The translations under genes and the position numbers were made by a program. Under the pieces are notes generated by a model. That model did no database searches and was not told the origin of the DNA. It was given only the letters and a program-made list of their open reading frames with translations. Positions 1 to 6,102 of a DNA stretch of 10,225 nucleotides are shown piece after piece (the stretch's first letter is position 1; every line of letters begins with the position of its first letter). The DNA comes from Akkermansia sp. GTDB taxonomy: Bacteria > Verrucomicrobiota > Verrucomicrobiia > Verrucomicrobiales > Akkermansiaceae. The stretch is taken from NCBI GenBank assembly GCA_020047775.1, contig JAIFNK010000154.1:1-10225 (forward strand). Reading direction: 5' to 3'.

Positions 1-412
1 CATCCCCGCTTCCCTTCCTCACTCCCCAAAGCCCCGCTTCTCCGGCATTCCCCCTCCCGCATGGATTCTGCTTCACCCCGGAGATTCGATAGATAATCCT
101 AAACGGGAAACTGAAACCGCGAATGGACGCGAATTTTCAGAGAGTTGCAAACAACAGCAGGCTCACCCTGTGGGTGAATGTAGCGATTTTCACAACCTCC
201 TGGTTTTTGGAATTTTATTCGCGTTCATTCGCGTTCATTCGCGGTCTCTAGGATAATCTATCCACAATCGCAATCCAACAAAATGGCATCCACTCCTCAC
301 CAAACCGATCTACCCTCCTCGTTCTTCACTCATCCATGCCCAATGTCGGCTATTTAAAATCGGAGATTCACTTTGGAAAAGCAAATTGTTGAAATACGTT
401 ACCTGATCCCAT
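1..412. repeat. Left copy of long inverted repeat bracketing the R-M island
   Basis: This stretch matches, in reverse complement, the region at about 3550-3809. Matching blocks seen by eye are 1-20 with 3790-3809 (one mismatch), 56-82 with 3711-3737 (27 identical bases), 279-302 with 3652-3675 (24 identical), 324-347 with 3616-3639 (24 identical) and 381-395 with 3567-3581 (15 identical), with diverged sequence between them. The left copy is longer because it holds the palindromic element at 90-260 and an extra 8 bases near 303-312. Similarity fades after about 412. The repeat begins at base 1, so it may extend outside the window. No gene is apparent in it. Whether it is the end of a mobile unit or one member of a dispersed intergenic repeat family cannot be decided from this window. 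Confidence 0.85.
90..260. mobile_element. MITE-like palindromic element inside the left inverted repeat
   Basis: The element is bounded by 12-base imperfect terminal inverted repeats, TAGATAATCCTA at 90-101 and TAGGATAATCTA at 249-260 (11 of 12 complementary). A second inverted pair lies inside: 116-134 against 227-245, 18 of 19 matching, of the 'CGCGAATGGACGCGAAT' type. A small hairpin sits at 163-177 (TCACCC/GGGTGA). The right half also carries a tandem 10-base repeat (gcgttcattc, 221-240). It has no coding capacity. The right copy of the surrounding repeat lacks this block, which argues for an insertion or deletion difference. A clear target-site duplication was not found, although the ends begin and end in TA. 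Confidence 0.6.
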
Positions 413-609
413 TTAGGTGCCAAAGCAGGGACCGAAATCCAAATGGAGAAATATGATATTGTCAATCCGCGAGGACTGGTACCATTTATGCTGCCCGCCA
501 ACTGGATCCAAACCCGCCCGGCCGCATGTCAGACCATCGAGAGCCGGGTTGCATAGATGCCATAGCGCCAGAACTCTGGCTAAAATGCGAGAGGTGCTCT
601 GTTGACCGC
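413..609. other. Intergenic stretch with no recognisable gene
   Basis: This lies between the inner edge of the left inverted repeat and the RAYT remnant. All six frames give only short ORFs. One plus-strand ORF at 443-556 (37 codons) reads protein-like but matches nothing I recognise. The minus strand here would be the continuation of the RAYT gene if it were intact, but I see none of its catalytic motifs (no HxH, no later Tyr helix). It is probably decayed or foreign sequence left by rearrangement. Confidence 0.4.
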
Positions 610-777
610 TTACCGGCAGCCCGAGAAGTTCTCCTGCATGCGCATCAAGGCGCGGAATTTCTCCTTTTCCTCCGTCCCCAGCACAAACCGCCGGTCCACC
701 ATGCGCGAAATCACGTGGTAAAGAACCGGTTACCCGGAGGATTTCCGACACTCGGCCAGCCATCGCGCCTTTCTCAT
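610..777 (-). pseudogene. Broken N-terminal fragment of a REP-associated tyrosine transposase (RAYT/IS200-like)
   Basis: Reading the minus strand from the ATG at 777 gives MRKARWLAECRKSSG, then an in-frame TAA, then PVLYHVISRMVDRRFVLG followed by TEEKEKFRALMRMQENFSGCR and a second stop at 612-610. The YHVISR-VDRRFVLG-EEKEKF-MRMQE pattern is the typical start of Y1/RAYT transposases common in Verrucomicrobia. These proteins are normally about 250-350 residues and mobilise or process REP-type palindromes. The fragment has about 55 codons, an internal nonsense codon, and no HxH metal motif or catalytic tyrosine, so it cannot be active. It sits downstream of the endonuclease relic and inside the inverted repeats. 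The family call comes from motif memory, not a search. Confidence 0.7.
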
Positions 778-893
778 GGGGAAAGGCTACCGGGACGGGG
801 GGGAATGCTACTACGGGCCTGTCCCGCTGCAATTATAAACGACACCGGCCTCGCGTTGGGCGGCAGCAGTGGCGATGGAAGATGTCATTTAAT

Positions 894-1827
894 TTAGGTT
901 TGGTATGGCCCAAGGAAACGCTCGCCGTTGTAGTGGATCATGTGGTCTGGGGCGTCTGCGATCCAGACTTCGGTTTCCCAGGCGATGGCGGCGTGGAAGC
1001 GGGTGAAGGTTTTACGGTCGGGAAACGCGGAGACGAATACGAGACCGGGACGTGCGGTGGCGAAGAGTTGGGTGAGTTCGTTTTTCCGCTTTTGATCAAC
1101 TGGGCCGTGGGAGGTGACGGCTTCGATAACGATGAGCCAGTCGCGCTCGACATCGTGGATGAGAACGTCGGGGGCTTTGCCACGTGCTGCGAGTTTGATG
1201 CCGAGTTCGGCCAATGCCAGGTCGTTGCTGAGGACTTCTTTGTCAGCGGCGTCGCCGAGGAGGAGGACGCGGGGTTTGCGGACGAAGCGTGGGGTAAATT
1301 CCTCGATGATGGAGCGAATCAATGTGTTCTGACCACCTGCTGAGAGTTCGATGGTCATGCCGTCGGGCAGGCGGACAATTTCACGGGGAAGATTGCGGTG
1401 ACGGGCTTTGAGATCGCCGGTAGCGGGAATCGTGAGGAAGGATTTGAGTTCCTTTTTGAAAGTGGGGGTGCCGAAGCTGGCGATCAACTTCAATGCCGCC
1501 GGGGTGAGTTGATAGCACCACTTCGGGCTGTTGATCGGGATTTTCGAGAAGCAGGCCGTGTTGGACAAATTGATGGACTGTTTGGCGGCGTATGGTTTCG
1601 CGGGTGTTGGGAGCGTAGCGGACTTCGTATTGGTCGCGCATCCAGTCCATCATCTCGGTGATCCGGCGGAGAGGAGCGGTGGCGCTTTTCCAGGGCTTGC
1701 GAGGTTTGATGTCGGCGAGAGCGAGAAGCGTGAGGGCCGAGCGTTCGTTTTACTGTTCCCGTGGGATGCCGATCATCTGGAGAAGCTCAAGTGCCTGGAT
1801 GACTTTTGTGGATGATGCGGGACTCAT
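894..1827 (-). pseudogene. PstI/BsuBI-type type II restriction endonuclease, disrupted
   Basis: The start codon at 1827-1825 overlaps the methyltransferase stop (ATGA). Reading on gives MSPASSTKVIQALELLQMIG and IPREQ, then TAA at 1752-1750, then in the same frame NERSALTLLALADIKPR, a conserved N-terminal stretch that continues to YAPNTRETIRRQTVHQFVQ and GLLLENPD. At about 1533-1540 the frame shifts to one that reads INSPKWCYQLTP and runs to the stop at 894-896. The C-terminal half keeps the family's LSAGGQN, LLLGDAADKE, APDVLIHD and EAVTSHGPVDQKR segments, which include the expected acidic catalytic residues of a PD-(D/E)xK-like nuclease. The total span of about 311 codons fits BsuBI-sized enzymes (about 316). 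Two independent lesions argue for genuine inactivation rather than one sequencing error. The CCGAT at the junction would fit a short deletion between two CCGAT copies (inference). Confidence 0.85.
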
Positions 1828-3428
1828 GAATTGATGAACGAAGGTGCACCGAGGTGTTCGGTCATAGCAAGGTCGATGGCGCTCTGTTGGGTGTCATCCA
1901 AGGTAGCTTTTCCTAGCCGTTCCAAAGCGGATAGGTCGGGATAGCGGAACGAGCGGAGGTCGGAAGCGTTGACTTGGGTGTGGCCGTTGAACTGGCGGAA
2001 ATAACGGTCGGCCACGGTGGAGTTGAGGAAACGGCTGAGGCCGCGGGCGAGCGGGGCGGATAGGCCGGTGCGTTTGAGGTGGAAGAAGTTGAGATGGTTT
2101 TCGATGCCGACGAGACCGGATGGGAAATCGCGGGGATTGAGGACGCCGGAGACGAGGCGGCGTTTTTCTTCTTTCGAGGAGAAGCGTTTGATCAGGACGA
2201 AGCGGGCGGCGGGGAGCAGCCATTTGCGGGTTTCGTCGTTTTCATGGATGGCCACGGGCTTCTTGCTGTGGCGTCCGTCGCCGTAGTCGGTTGCGCGAAG
2301 GGACGGAGCGAGCACGCGGCCGGTTTTCACGCAATGCGGATAGATCAGGGGCACGCTGCCGGTGGCGAGGTGATCGGAGAGGGAGTCCTTGAGGCGGAAA
2401 TCGACCACGGGGCCGGTCGAGACTTGGATGCCGAGGTCGGTGAGTTTGCAGGGGAGGGAATCGATGAAACCGCGGACGTCGGTGGCGTCGGATTCCGTGG
2501 TGATGTGCATGACCTGATCGGGATCGACCGGTGAGACGAAGCGATTTTGCGGGACACGGGCTATCGCGGGGGCTTCCAGCGAACCGGTCGATACCATCAA
2601 AGATGCATTGCCACGTTTGCCGCGGTGGATGTGGAACAGGATGTTTTCCTGTAGCACGTCGTCGCGGCTGAAGGCTTCCAAGCGCGAGTCAAAGACATGG
2701 ACACGGGTGAAACTGGCTTTTTGCAGTAGCTCGCAGCGGAACTCGCGGAAGTAGGGGCCGTTGCAGAAGCTGCGGGGCGTGATGGCGGCCAACTCGCCGT
2801 CATCCGCCAACTCGCCGTCATCCGCCAACTGGCGGACTGCCAGCCAGACGAAGGCAGCGTAGAGGTTTGAAATTTCGATGCCTACCGAGGCGAGCAAGGT
2901 TCGTTCGCGCGAACGGGTGGCAATCTTGCGGTAGGGCGGATTGAGGATGGCGTGGGTGACTCGCGGAGTTTGGGCGGTTCCGAACAATCCCGGATCAAGT
3001 GCTCGGACGGCTCCCTCGATGTAACTGCCATGGTGGAGCTGAACTGTGACGCGGATGCCGGCTTGGCGCAGCAACGCGGCGCAGGCGGATAGGTTTTGCC
3101 GCAGGGCGGGAAGGAAGGCTTCGTCCAGTTCCCATACTTCCAAGGTGACATCCTCCAGATCAGGCAAAGCACCACTGCCATGCAAAGTGGTGATACGGTC
3201 CACCACTGCGGCGGTGAGCACGCCGCCGCCTGCTCCGGGGTCCAGCAAATGCAGCGATGGGCGGTTGAATCCTTCCGGTTGGAACCATCCGGCCAAGCAG
3301 CGGGCAATCGCCGGTGGCGTGAAAAACTGCCCGTTCTCGCCGCGCTCTTCCCGCGTCTTCTCCACGCAGGTCTGCCAGCCGCTGGAATCGGCCAAGGCGA
3401 GAACGTGAGATGCGGAAGGTGAAATCAT
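1824..3428 (-). CDS. Type II N6-adenine DNA methyltransferase (PstI/BsuBI-like)
   Basis: This 534-residue protein would methylate adenine in a short recognition site and protect host DNA from its partner nuclease. Motif X-like GQFFTPPAIARCL is at about residues 33-45. The SAM-binding motif I, LLDPGAGGGVLTAA, is at 61-74, and the catalytic motif IV, ILNPPYRKI, is at 161-169. AAITPRSFCNGPYFREF follows at about 214-230, as in M.PstI/M.BsuBI-type enzymes. Length and motif order suggest a full enzyme. One oddity is residues 201-212, which read LADDGE twice because of an 18-bp tandem duplication; relatives usually have it once. The gene leads the endonuclease relic with an ATGA overlap. No Shine-Dalgarno is visible before the ATG, and an out-of-frame ATG lies just upstream. 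Because the nuclease is broken, the enzyme would now act as an orphan methylase. Its target sequence cannot be read from the protein. Confidence 0.88.
   Translation of the reverse strand: MISPSASHVLALADSSGWQTCVEKTREERGENGQFFTPPAIARCLAGWFQPEGFNRPSLHLLDPGAGGGVLTAAVVDRITTLHGSGALPDLEDVTLEVWELDEAFLPALRQNLSACAALLRQAGIRVTVQLHHGSYIEGAVRALDPGLFGTAQTPRVTHAILNPPYRKIATRSRERTLLASVGIEISNLYAAFVWLAVRQLADDGELADDGELAAITPRSFCNGPYFREFRCELLQKASFTRVHVFDSRLEAFSRDDVLQENILFHIHRGKRGNASLMVSTGSLEAPAIARVPQNRFVSPVDPDQVMHITTESDATDVRGFIDSLPCKLTDLGIQVSTGPVVDFRLKDSLSDHLATGSVPLIYPHCVKTGRVLAPSLRATDYGDGRHSKKPVAIHENDETRKWLLPAARFVLIKRFSSKEEKRRLVSGVLNPRDFPSGLVGIENHLNFFHLKRTGLSAPLARGLSRFLNSTVADRYFRQFNGHTQVNASDLRSFRYPDLSALERLGKATLDDTQQSAIDLAMTEHLGAPSFINS
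2788..2830. repeat. 18-bp tandem repeat (about 2.4 copies) within the methyltransferase
   Basis: The 18-base unit ccaactcgccgtcatccg occurs at 2789-2806 and 2807-2824, followed by a partial third copy (ccaact, 2825-2830) and preceded by one more matching base. On the coding strand this adds the six residues LADDGE in frame, so the reading frame stays open. The identical copies point to a recent slippage or duplication event. Confidence 0.9.
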
Positions 3429-3434
3429 GAGTTC

Positions 3435-3463
3435 ATGCGAACACTTTTTGAGCAGGTTGTCAA
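3435..3463 (-). promoter_or_regulatory. Possible methyltransferase promoter, perhaps leaderless
   Basis: On the minus strand a perfect TTGACA (3463-3458) is followed after 17 bases by TCGCAT (3440-3435), a poor -10 box (3 of 6 to TATAAT). A start site about 7 bases further on would fall at or next to the ATG at 3428, which would give a leaderless transcript and agrees with the lack of a Shine-Dalgarno. The weak -10 keeps this tentative. Confidence 0.25.
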
Positions 3464-3549
3464 TTTTGAAATGTCCGAAGAAAGAATGACGAAAAAGGCC
3501 GAGATTCCAAGGACGGAATCGGAGGCATGGGGCGGTGGCGGTGGCGTAG

Positions 3550-3809
3550 ATAGGGTCAGCTAACGCATTTCAACAATTTGCTTGTCCAAAGTAAATCTGC
3601 CGGTTCCAACTAGCAGACATTGGGCATGGATGAGTGAAGCAAGAGGAGGGTTGGTGAGGAGTGGATGCCATTTTGCTGGATTGCGATTTCGGTTAGACCA
3701 TCTTCCAAATTCCGGGGTGAAGCAGAATCCATGCGGGCGGGGGAATGCCGGAGGAGCGGGGCGTTGGGGGTGACGGGGCTTTGGGGAATGAGGAAGAGAA
3801 GCGGGGATG
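3550..3809. repeat. Right copy of long inverted repeat bracketing the R-M island
   Basis: This is the reverse complement of 1-412 without the element at 90-260; the matching blocks are listed under the left copy. It lies between the methyltransferase promoter region and the end of the DUF1080 gene, and no convincing gene lies in it. A short frame at 3582-3773 and one in the left copy both translate to a shared peptide (SRHWAWMSE). That follows from the DNA repeat and is not evidence of coding. Where the left copy has its palindromic element, this copy has a short unrelated or residual stretch (about 3692-3710). Confidence 0.85.
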
Positions 3810-3821
3810 TTTCCGATGCAT

Positions 3822-3859
3822 GGACGTCTCGTTCATGCGTGGGGACGAGACGTCCCCAC
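3822..3859. repeat. REP-like double hairpin downstream of the DUF1080 gene
   Basis: Two overlapping perfect inverted repeats share sequence: GGACGTCTCGT (3822-3832) with ACGAGACGTCC (3845-3855, 12-base loop), and GTGGGGAC (3839-3846) with GTCCCCAC (3852-3859, 5-base loop). They cannot form together. The site starts 23 bases after the DUF1080 stop codon (minus-strand direction), so it may stabilise or end that transcript, but no T-run directly follows it on the minus strand. It resembles dispersed GACGTC-type palindromes of Verrucomicrobia and may be a REP element served by RAYT enzymes (inference). Confidence 0.6.
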
Positions 3860-3881
3860 CCCATATTTTTCAGACAACCTC

Positions 3882-4532
3882 TCAGAGCGGCTTGATCTTC
3901 ACGTTGCGATACCAGACCGGGGCCATGGCCTTGCCGTGCAGGCCTTGGAAACCAATGGGGCCCTTGCGGGCGTAGTCCTTGAGCGCGACGGGGAATTTGT
4001 TCGGCGTGCCATCGGGGTTTTTGCCTTTTTCGGGCCACCGCTCGAGGTCGGCGTTGATGATGACTCCGCCATTGAGAACCACGGTGATCAGACTGTCCTT
4101 GCAGGTGATGGTCATGCGGTTCCACTCGCCGACCGGCTTGGCCAAGGGCTTGGCCGGCGGCATGGCGTCGTAAATCGCGCCGACCATGCCGTATTTCGAC
4201 CCGTCGGTGGAGTCGTGAACCTGGATTTCCAGGGCCTTGAGCACGTTCTTGATGTCGCTGGAGCGCAGGAACACCCCGCTGTTGGATTCCATGGCGACCT
4301 TGAATTCGAGATCGAGGATGAAATCGCCATACGACTCCTTGGTCCAAAGCGTCTTGTGGTCCTTCGCCACCAACATATCTCCTTCCTTGGTCCAGCTCCC
4401 GGGTTCGACACAGTTCGAAAAATCCGGGGCGATGAGGTCTTTCCAGGCGGCGCTGTCAGGATGCTCGGCGGCTTGAAGCTGAAGGATTCCGAAGAGACCG
4501 ACGGCGATGATGGATGGCAGGTTGTTTTTCAT
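3882..4532 (-). CDS. Secreted DUF1080 / 3-keto-disaccharide hydrolase-family protein
   Basis: This 216-residue protein has an N-terminal signal peptide (MKNNLPSIIAVGLFGILQLQ, then AAEH, cleavage likely after about residue 22), so it is exported. The rest is one DUF1080 domain, a concanavalin-like beta sandwich linked to sugar-polymer breakdown and to hydrolysis of 3-keto-glycosides. Characteristic segments are W-KDLIAPDFSNC (30-41), GDFILDLEFKV (69-79), NSGVFLR (84-90), EIQVHD (102-107), GEWNRMTITCK (135-145), GPIGFQGLHG (191-200) and WYRNVKIK (207-214). I chose the ATG at 4532 because it opens the signal peptide. An in-frame extension to 4775 would run into tsaB and put about 80 unlikely residues before the signal. 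The gene diverges from tsaB across 127 bases. The substrate is unknown. Confidence 0.88.
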   Translation of the reverse strand: MKNNLPSIIAVGLFGILQLQAAEHPDSAAWKDLIAPDFSNCVEPGSWTKEGDMLVAKDHKTLWTKESYGDFILDLEFKVAMESNSGVFLRSSDIKNVLKALEIQVHDSTDGSKYGMVGAIYDAMPPAKPLAKPVGEWNRMTITCKDSLITVVLNGGVIINADLERWPEKGKNPDGTPNKFPVALKDYARKGPIGFQGLHGKAMAPVWYRNVKIKPL

Positions 4533-4659
4533 GATGGAAATGAAGCTAGGGTTTGAACCCATACGGCCGCTTCGACAGGGATTGTGCAAGGCAAATGCAG
4601 ACCTCGGAGACAAAAGTGGGACTGGCAGCAACCCCGGGAGTCTCCTAGCCTCGTTCCCG
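4533..4659. promoter_or_regulatory. Divergent intergenic region between the DUF1080 gene and tsaB
   Basis: These 127 bases separate two divergent starts, so they should hold the promoters of both. I could not pick a convincing -35/-10 pair on either strand. Next to the DUF1080 start is a short GGGTT/AACCC inverted repeat (about 4549-4560). A GGAG lies about 20 bases before the tsaB ATG, too far to be a normal ribosome binding site. Confidence 0.4.
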
Positions 4660-5346
4660 ATGAGCGACTGCCTTACCCTGATTCTTGAAACGTCCACCCC
4701 GCATGCCTCGCTGGCGACGGTCGAACCGGACGGACGGGTCGAACAACGGGAATTCACCAGTGACCGCAGCCACAACGCGGTGCTGTTTTCCCCGCTGAAG
4801 GAGCTGTTGGACGCACGGCGGAATGCAGCGATCGGGCTTGTGCTGGTGGGCAGCGGTCCTGGCAGCTACAGCGGCACCCGCGTCGGAATCGCCGCGGCAC
4901 AAGGCGTGGCGATCGCATGCGGATGCCCGGCGGTGGCGGTGCCATCGATCCTCGCGGTGCCATCGGCGCAAGACGGAGGGGCTTGCCTGGCAATCGGCGA
5001 TGCAAGGCGCGGCAGTTTCTGGACCGCAAAGATGGAGAACTCGGACACTCCCGAGGAACCGGAGCTCACGGATGCGGACGGGCTCGCGGCCCGGGTGCAG
5101 GCGGCGGTGGCCCAGGGAACCCCGGTCGTTTCCTTCGAGGATCTGGATCGTTTCCCGCTGCCCGCCGTTCTTGGGCGGCAGGTGCGTCTTGAATTCCCAA
5201 GTGCGGAACGCTTGTGGCGAGCGTGGCTGGCCAGCTCCGCACAGGCCCGGGACCGCTGGATGTCCCGGGCTCCCCAGCCGATTTACCTCAAGCCGCCGCA
5301 CATCACGCCGGCGAAGCGTTCCTGGCTGGTGACACCTCAACCGTGA
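4660..5346 (+). CDS. tsaB: TsaB, tRNA N6-threonylcarbamoyladenosine (t6A37) synthesis protein
   Basis: This 228-residue protein is the YeaZ/TsaB partner of the TsaD-TsaE complex that puts the threonylcarbamoyl group on A37 of ANN-decoding tRNAs; TsaB has an ASKHA fold but acts as a scaffold. Evidence includes the N-terminal LTLILETSTPHASLATV (about 5-21), the RSHNAVLFSPLKELL segment (36-50), and the family signature GPGSYSGTRVGIAAAQGVA at 66-84 (GPGSFTGLRIG in most bacteria). Length is close to the usual 220-235. The ATG at 4660 starts just before the conserved strand. An open frame reaching back to 4507 runs through the divergent gene's leader and has no similarity. The 3' end overlaps the convergent methyltransferase gene by 10 bases. 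TsaD and TsaE are not in the window. Confidence 0.92.
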   Translation: MSDCLTLILETSTPHASLATVEPDGRVEQREFTSDRSHNAVLFSPLKELLDARRNAAIGLVLVGSGPGSYSGTRVGIAAAQGVAIACGCPAVAVPSILAVPSAQDGGACLAIGDARRGSFWTAKMENSDTPEEPELTDADGLAARVQAAVAQGTPVVSFEDLDRFPLPAVLGRQVRLEFPSAERLWRAWLASSAQARDRWMSRAPQPIYLKPPHITPAKRSWLVTPQP

Positions 5347-6074
5347 CGCCGCCACCCGGTGACCAGAGAGGTGGTCCACTGGAACTTGCGCGCCGTTTCG
5401 CGGATCAAAAACGGCTCGTCTGTCTGGTGCGTGAGTGAGAATGAGGGGGCTAACATCGATTTCAGCCAATCCAAGGTCCCGTTAGGCGGCCAGTTGGCCG
5501 GTGGCGTGAATTCCTCCAGCCAGGTGCACGGCGTGGCGAGCACCAGTTCGCCGCCCGGCTTGACCAGATCGGGCAGGCGGTCCAGCAACCGCACGGGCTC
5601 GGGCAGGCGGCAAAGCAGGTTCGCCGCATGGACCCGGTCGAAGGAACCGAGATCCGCCGACAGGTGCATGGCATCGCCTTGTTGAAAACGGAGGCTTTCC
5701 GGATCGATTCCGGCAGGTGGGCGCGCTTCGAGATTCGTGACGATGGATGCTTCCTCGCGGCGCTGATAGGAAATTGTCTTGCCGGTTCTGAGGGCATCCG
5801 CCGCGTGGATGAAAGCGTGGGAGAAATCGATGCCGAGCACGCTCTGGCAGGTTCGCGCCATTTCAAAAGTGGAGCGGCCCACCGCGCACCCGAGGTCGAG
5901 TCCGCGCGCCACCACTCCGGGGGTGAAATGAGCCACCGTGCGAAGGGGAAAGTCCAGTGCCTCGCGCATCCCTCCGGGCCACGGGTGGTCTGCAGTCAGG
6001 ATTTCCTCCTCCGTTCCATAGTGAAACAGGAGGTATTCCGCGAGCAGCTTTTCGGTTTCGTAAATGGTATTCAT
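5337..6074 (-). CDS. Stand-alone OvoA C-terminal-type SAM methyltransferase (putative 4-mercaptohistidine N1-methyltransferase)
   Basis: This 245-residue class I SAM methyltransferase reads like the C-terminal domain of the ovothiol enzyme OvoA, which methylates the imidazole N of 4/5-mercaptohistidine. Signatures are IYETEKLLAEYLLFHYG (4-20), motif I GLDLGCAVGRSTFEMAR (58-74), GIDFSHAFI (81-89), GDAMHLSADLGSFD (133-146), HAANLLCRLPEP (149-160), VKPGGELVLATPCTWLEEFT (171-190) and LIRETARKFQW (223-233), ending in WRR. In typical OvoA this is fused behind a sulfoxide synthase and a C-lyase-linked pathway; here it stands alone. The ATG at 6074 opens the conserved MNTIYET start; upstream in-frame codons overlap the EF-hand gene and are spurious. 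It lies 28 bases after the EF-hand gene, so the two may be co-transcribed. No clear Shine-Dalgarno is visible. The substrate assignment is by family only. Confidence 0.85.
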   Translation of the reverse strand: MNTIYETEKLLAEYLLFHYGTEEEILTADHPWPGGMREALDFPLRTVAHFTPGVVARGLDLGCAVGRSTFEMARTCQSVLGIDFSHAFIHAADALRTGKTISYQRREEASIVTNLEARPPAGIDPESLRFQQGDAMHLSADLGSFDRVHAANLLCRLPEPVRLLDRLPDLVKPGGELVLATPCTWLEEFTPPANWPPNGTLDWLKSMLAPSFSLTHQTDEPFLIRETARKFQWTTSLVTGWRRHG

Positions 6075-6102
6075 CGGTGATTCGCGTTTGGAAAAACCGG
6101 CC

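Noticed and set aside
443..556. Plus-strand 37-codon ORF (starts MEKYDIVNPRGL) that reads protein-like
   Set aside because: It matches no family I recognise, has no ribosome binding site and ends early. It may be a gene scrap, but there is not enough to call one.
882..1343. Plus-strand ORF of 153 residues opposite the endonuclease
   Set aside because: It is antisense to the conserved PstI/BsuBI C-terminal motifs and has composition typical of a shadow frame.
2788..2830. CRISPR or phase-variation array
   Set aside because: There are only about 2.4 copies with no spacers, and the 18-bp unit keeps the reading frame, so it cannot switch the gene on and off by frame.
3582..3773. Plus-strand 63-residue ORF sharing a peptide (SRHWAWMSE) with an ORF at 310-501
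   Set aside because: The shared peptide comes from the inverted DNA repeat. Neither ORF has a credible start signal, and the frame is broken by indels between the copies.
4533..4775. Upstream extension of the DUF1080 frame to an ATG at 4775
   Set aside because: It would overlap tsaB head-on and place 81 residues before an obvious signal peptide.
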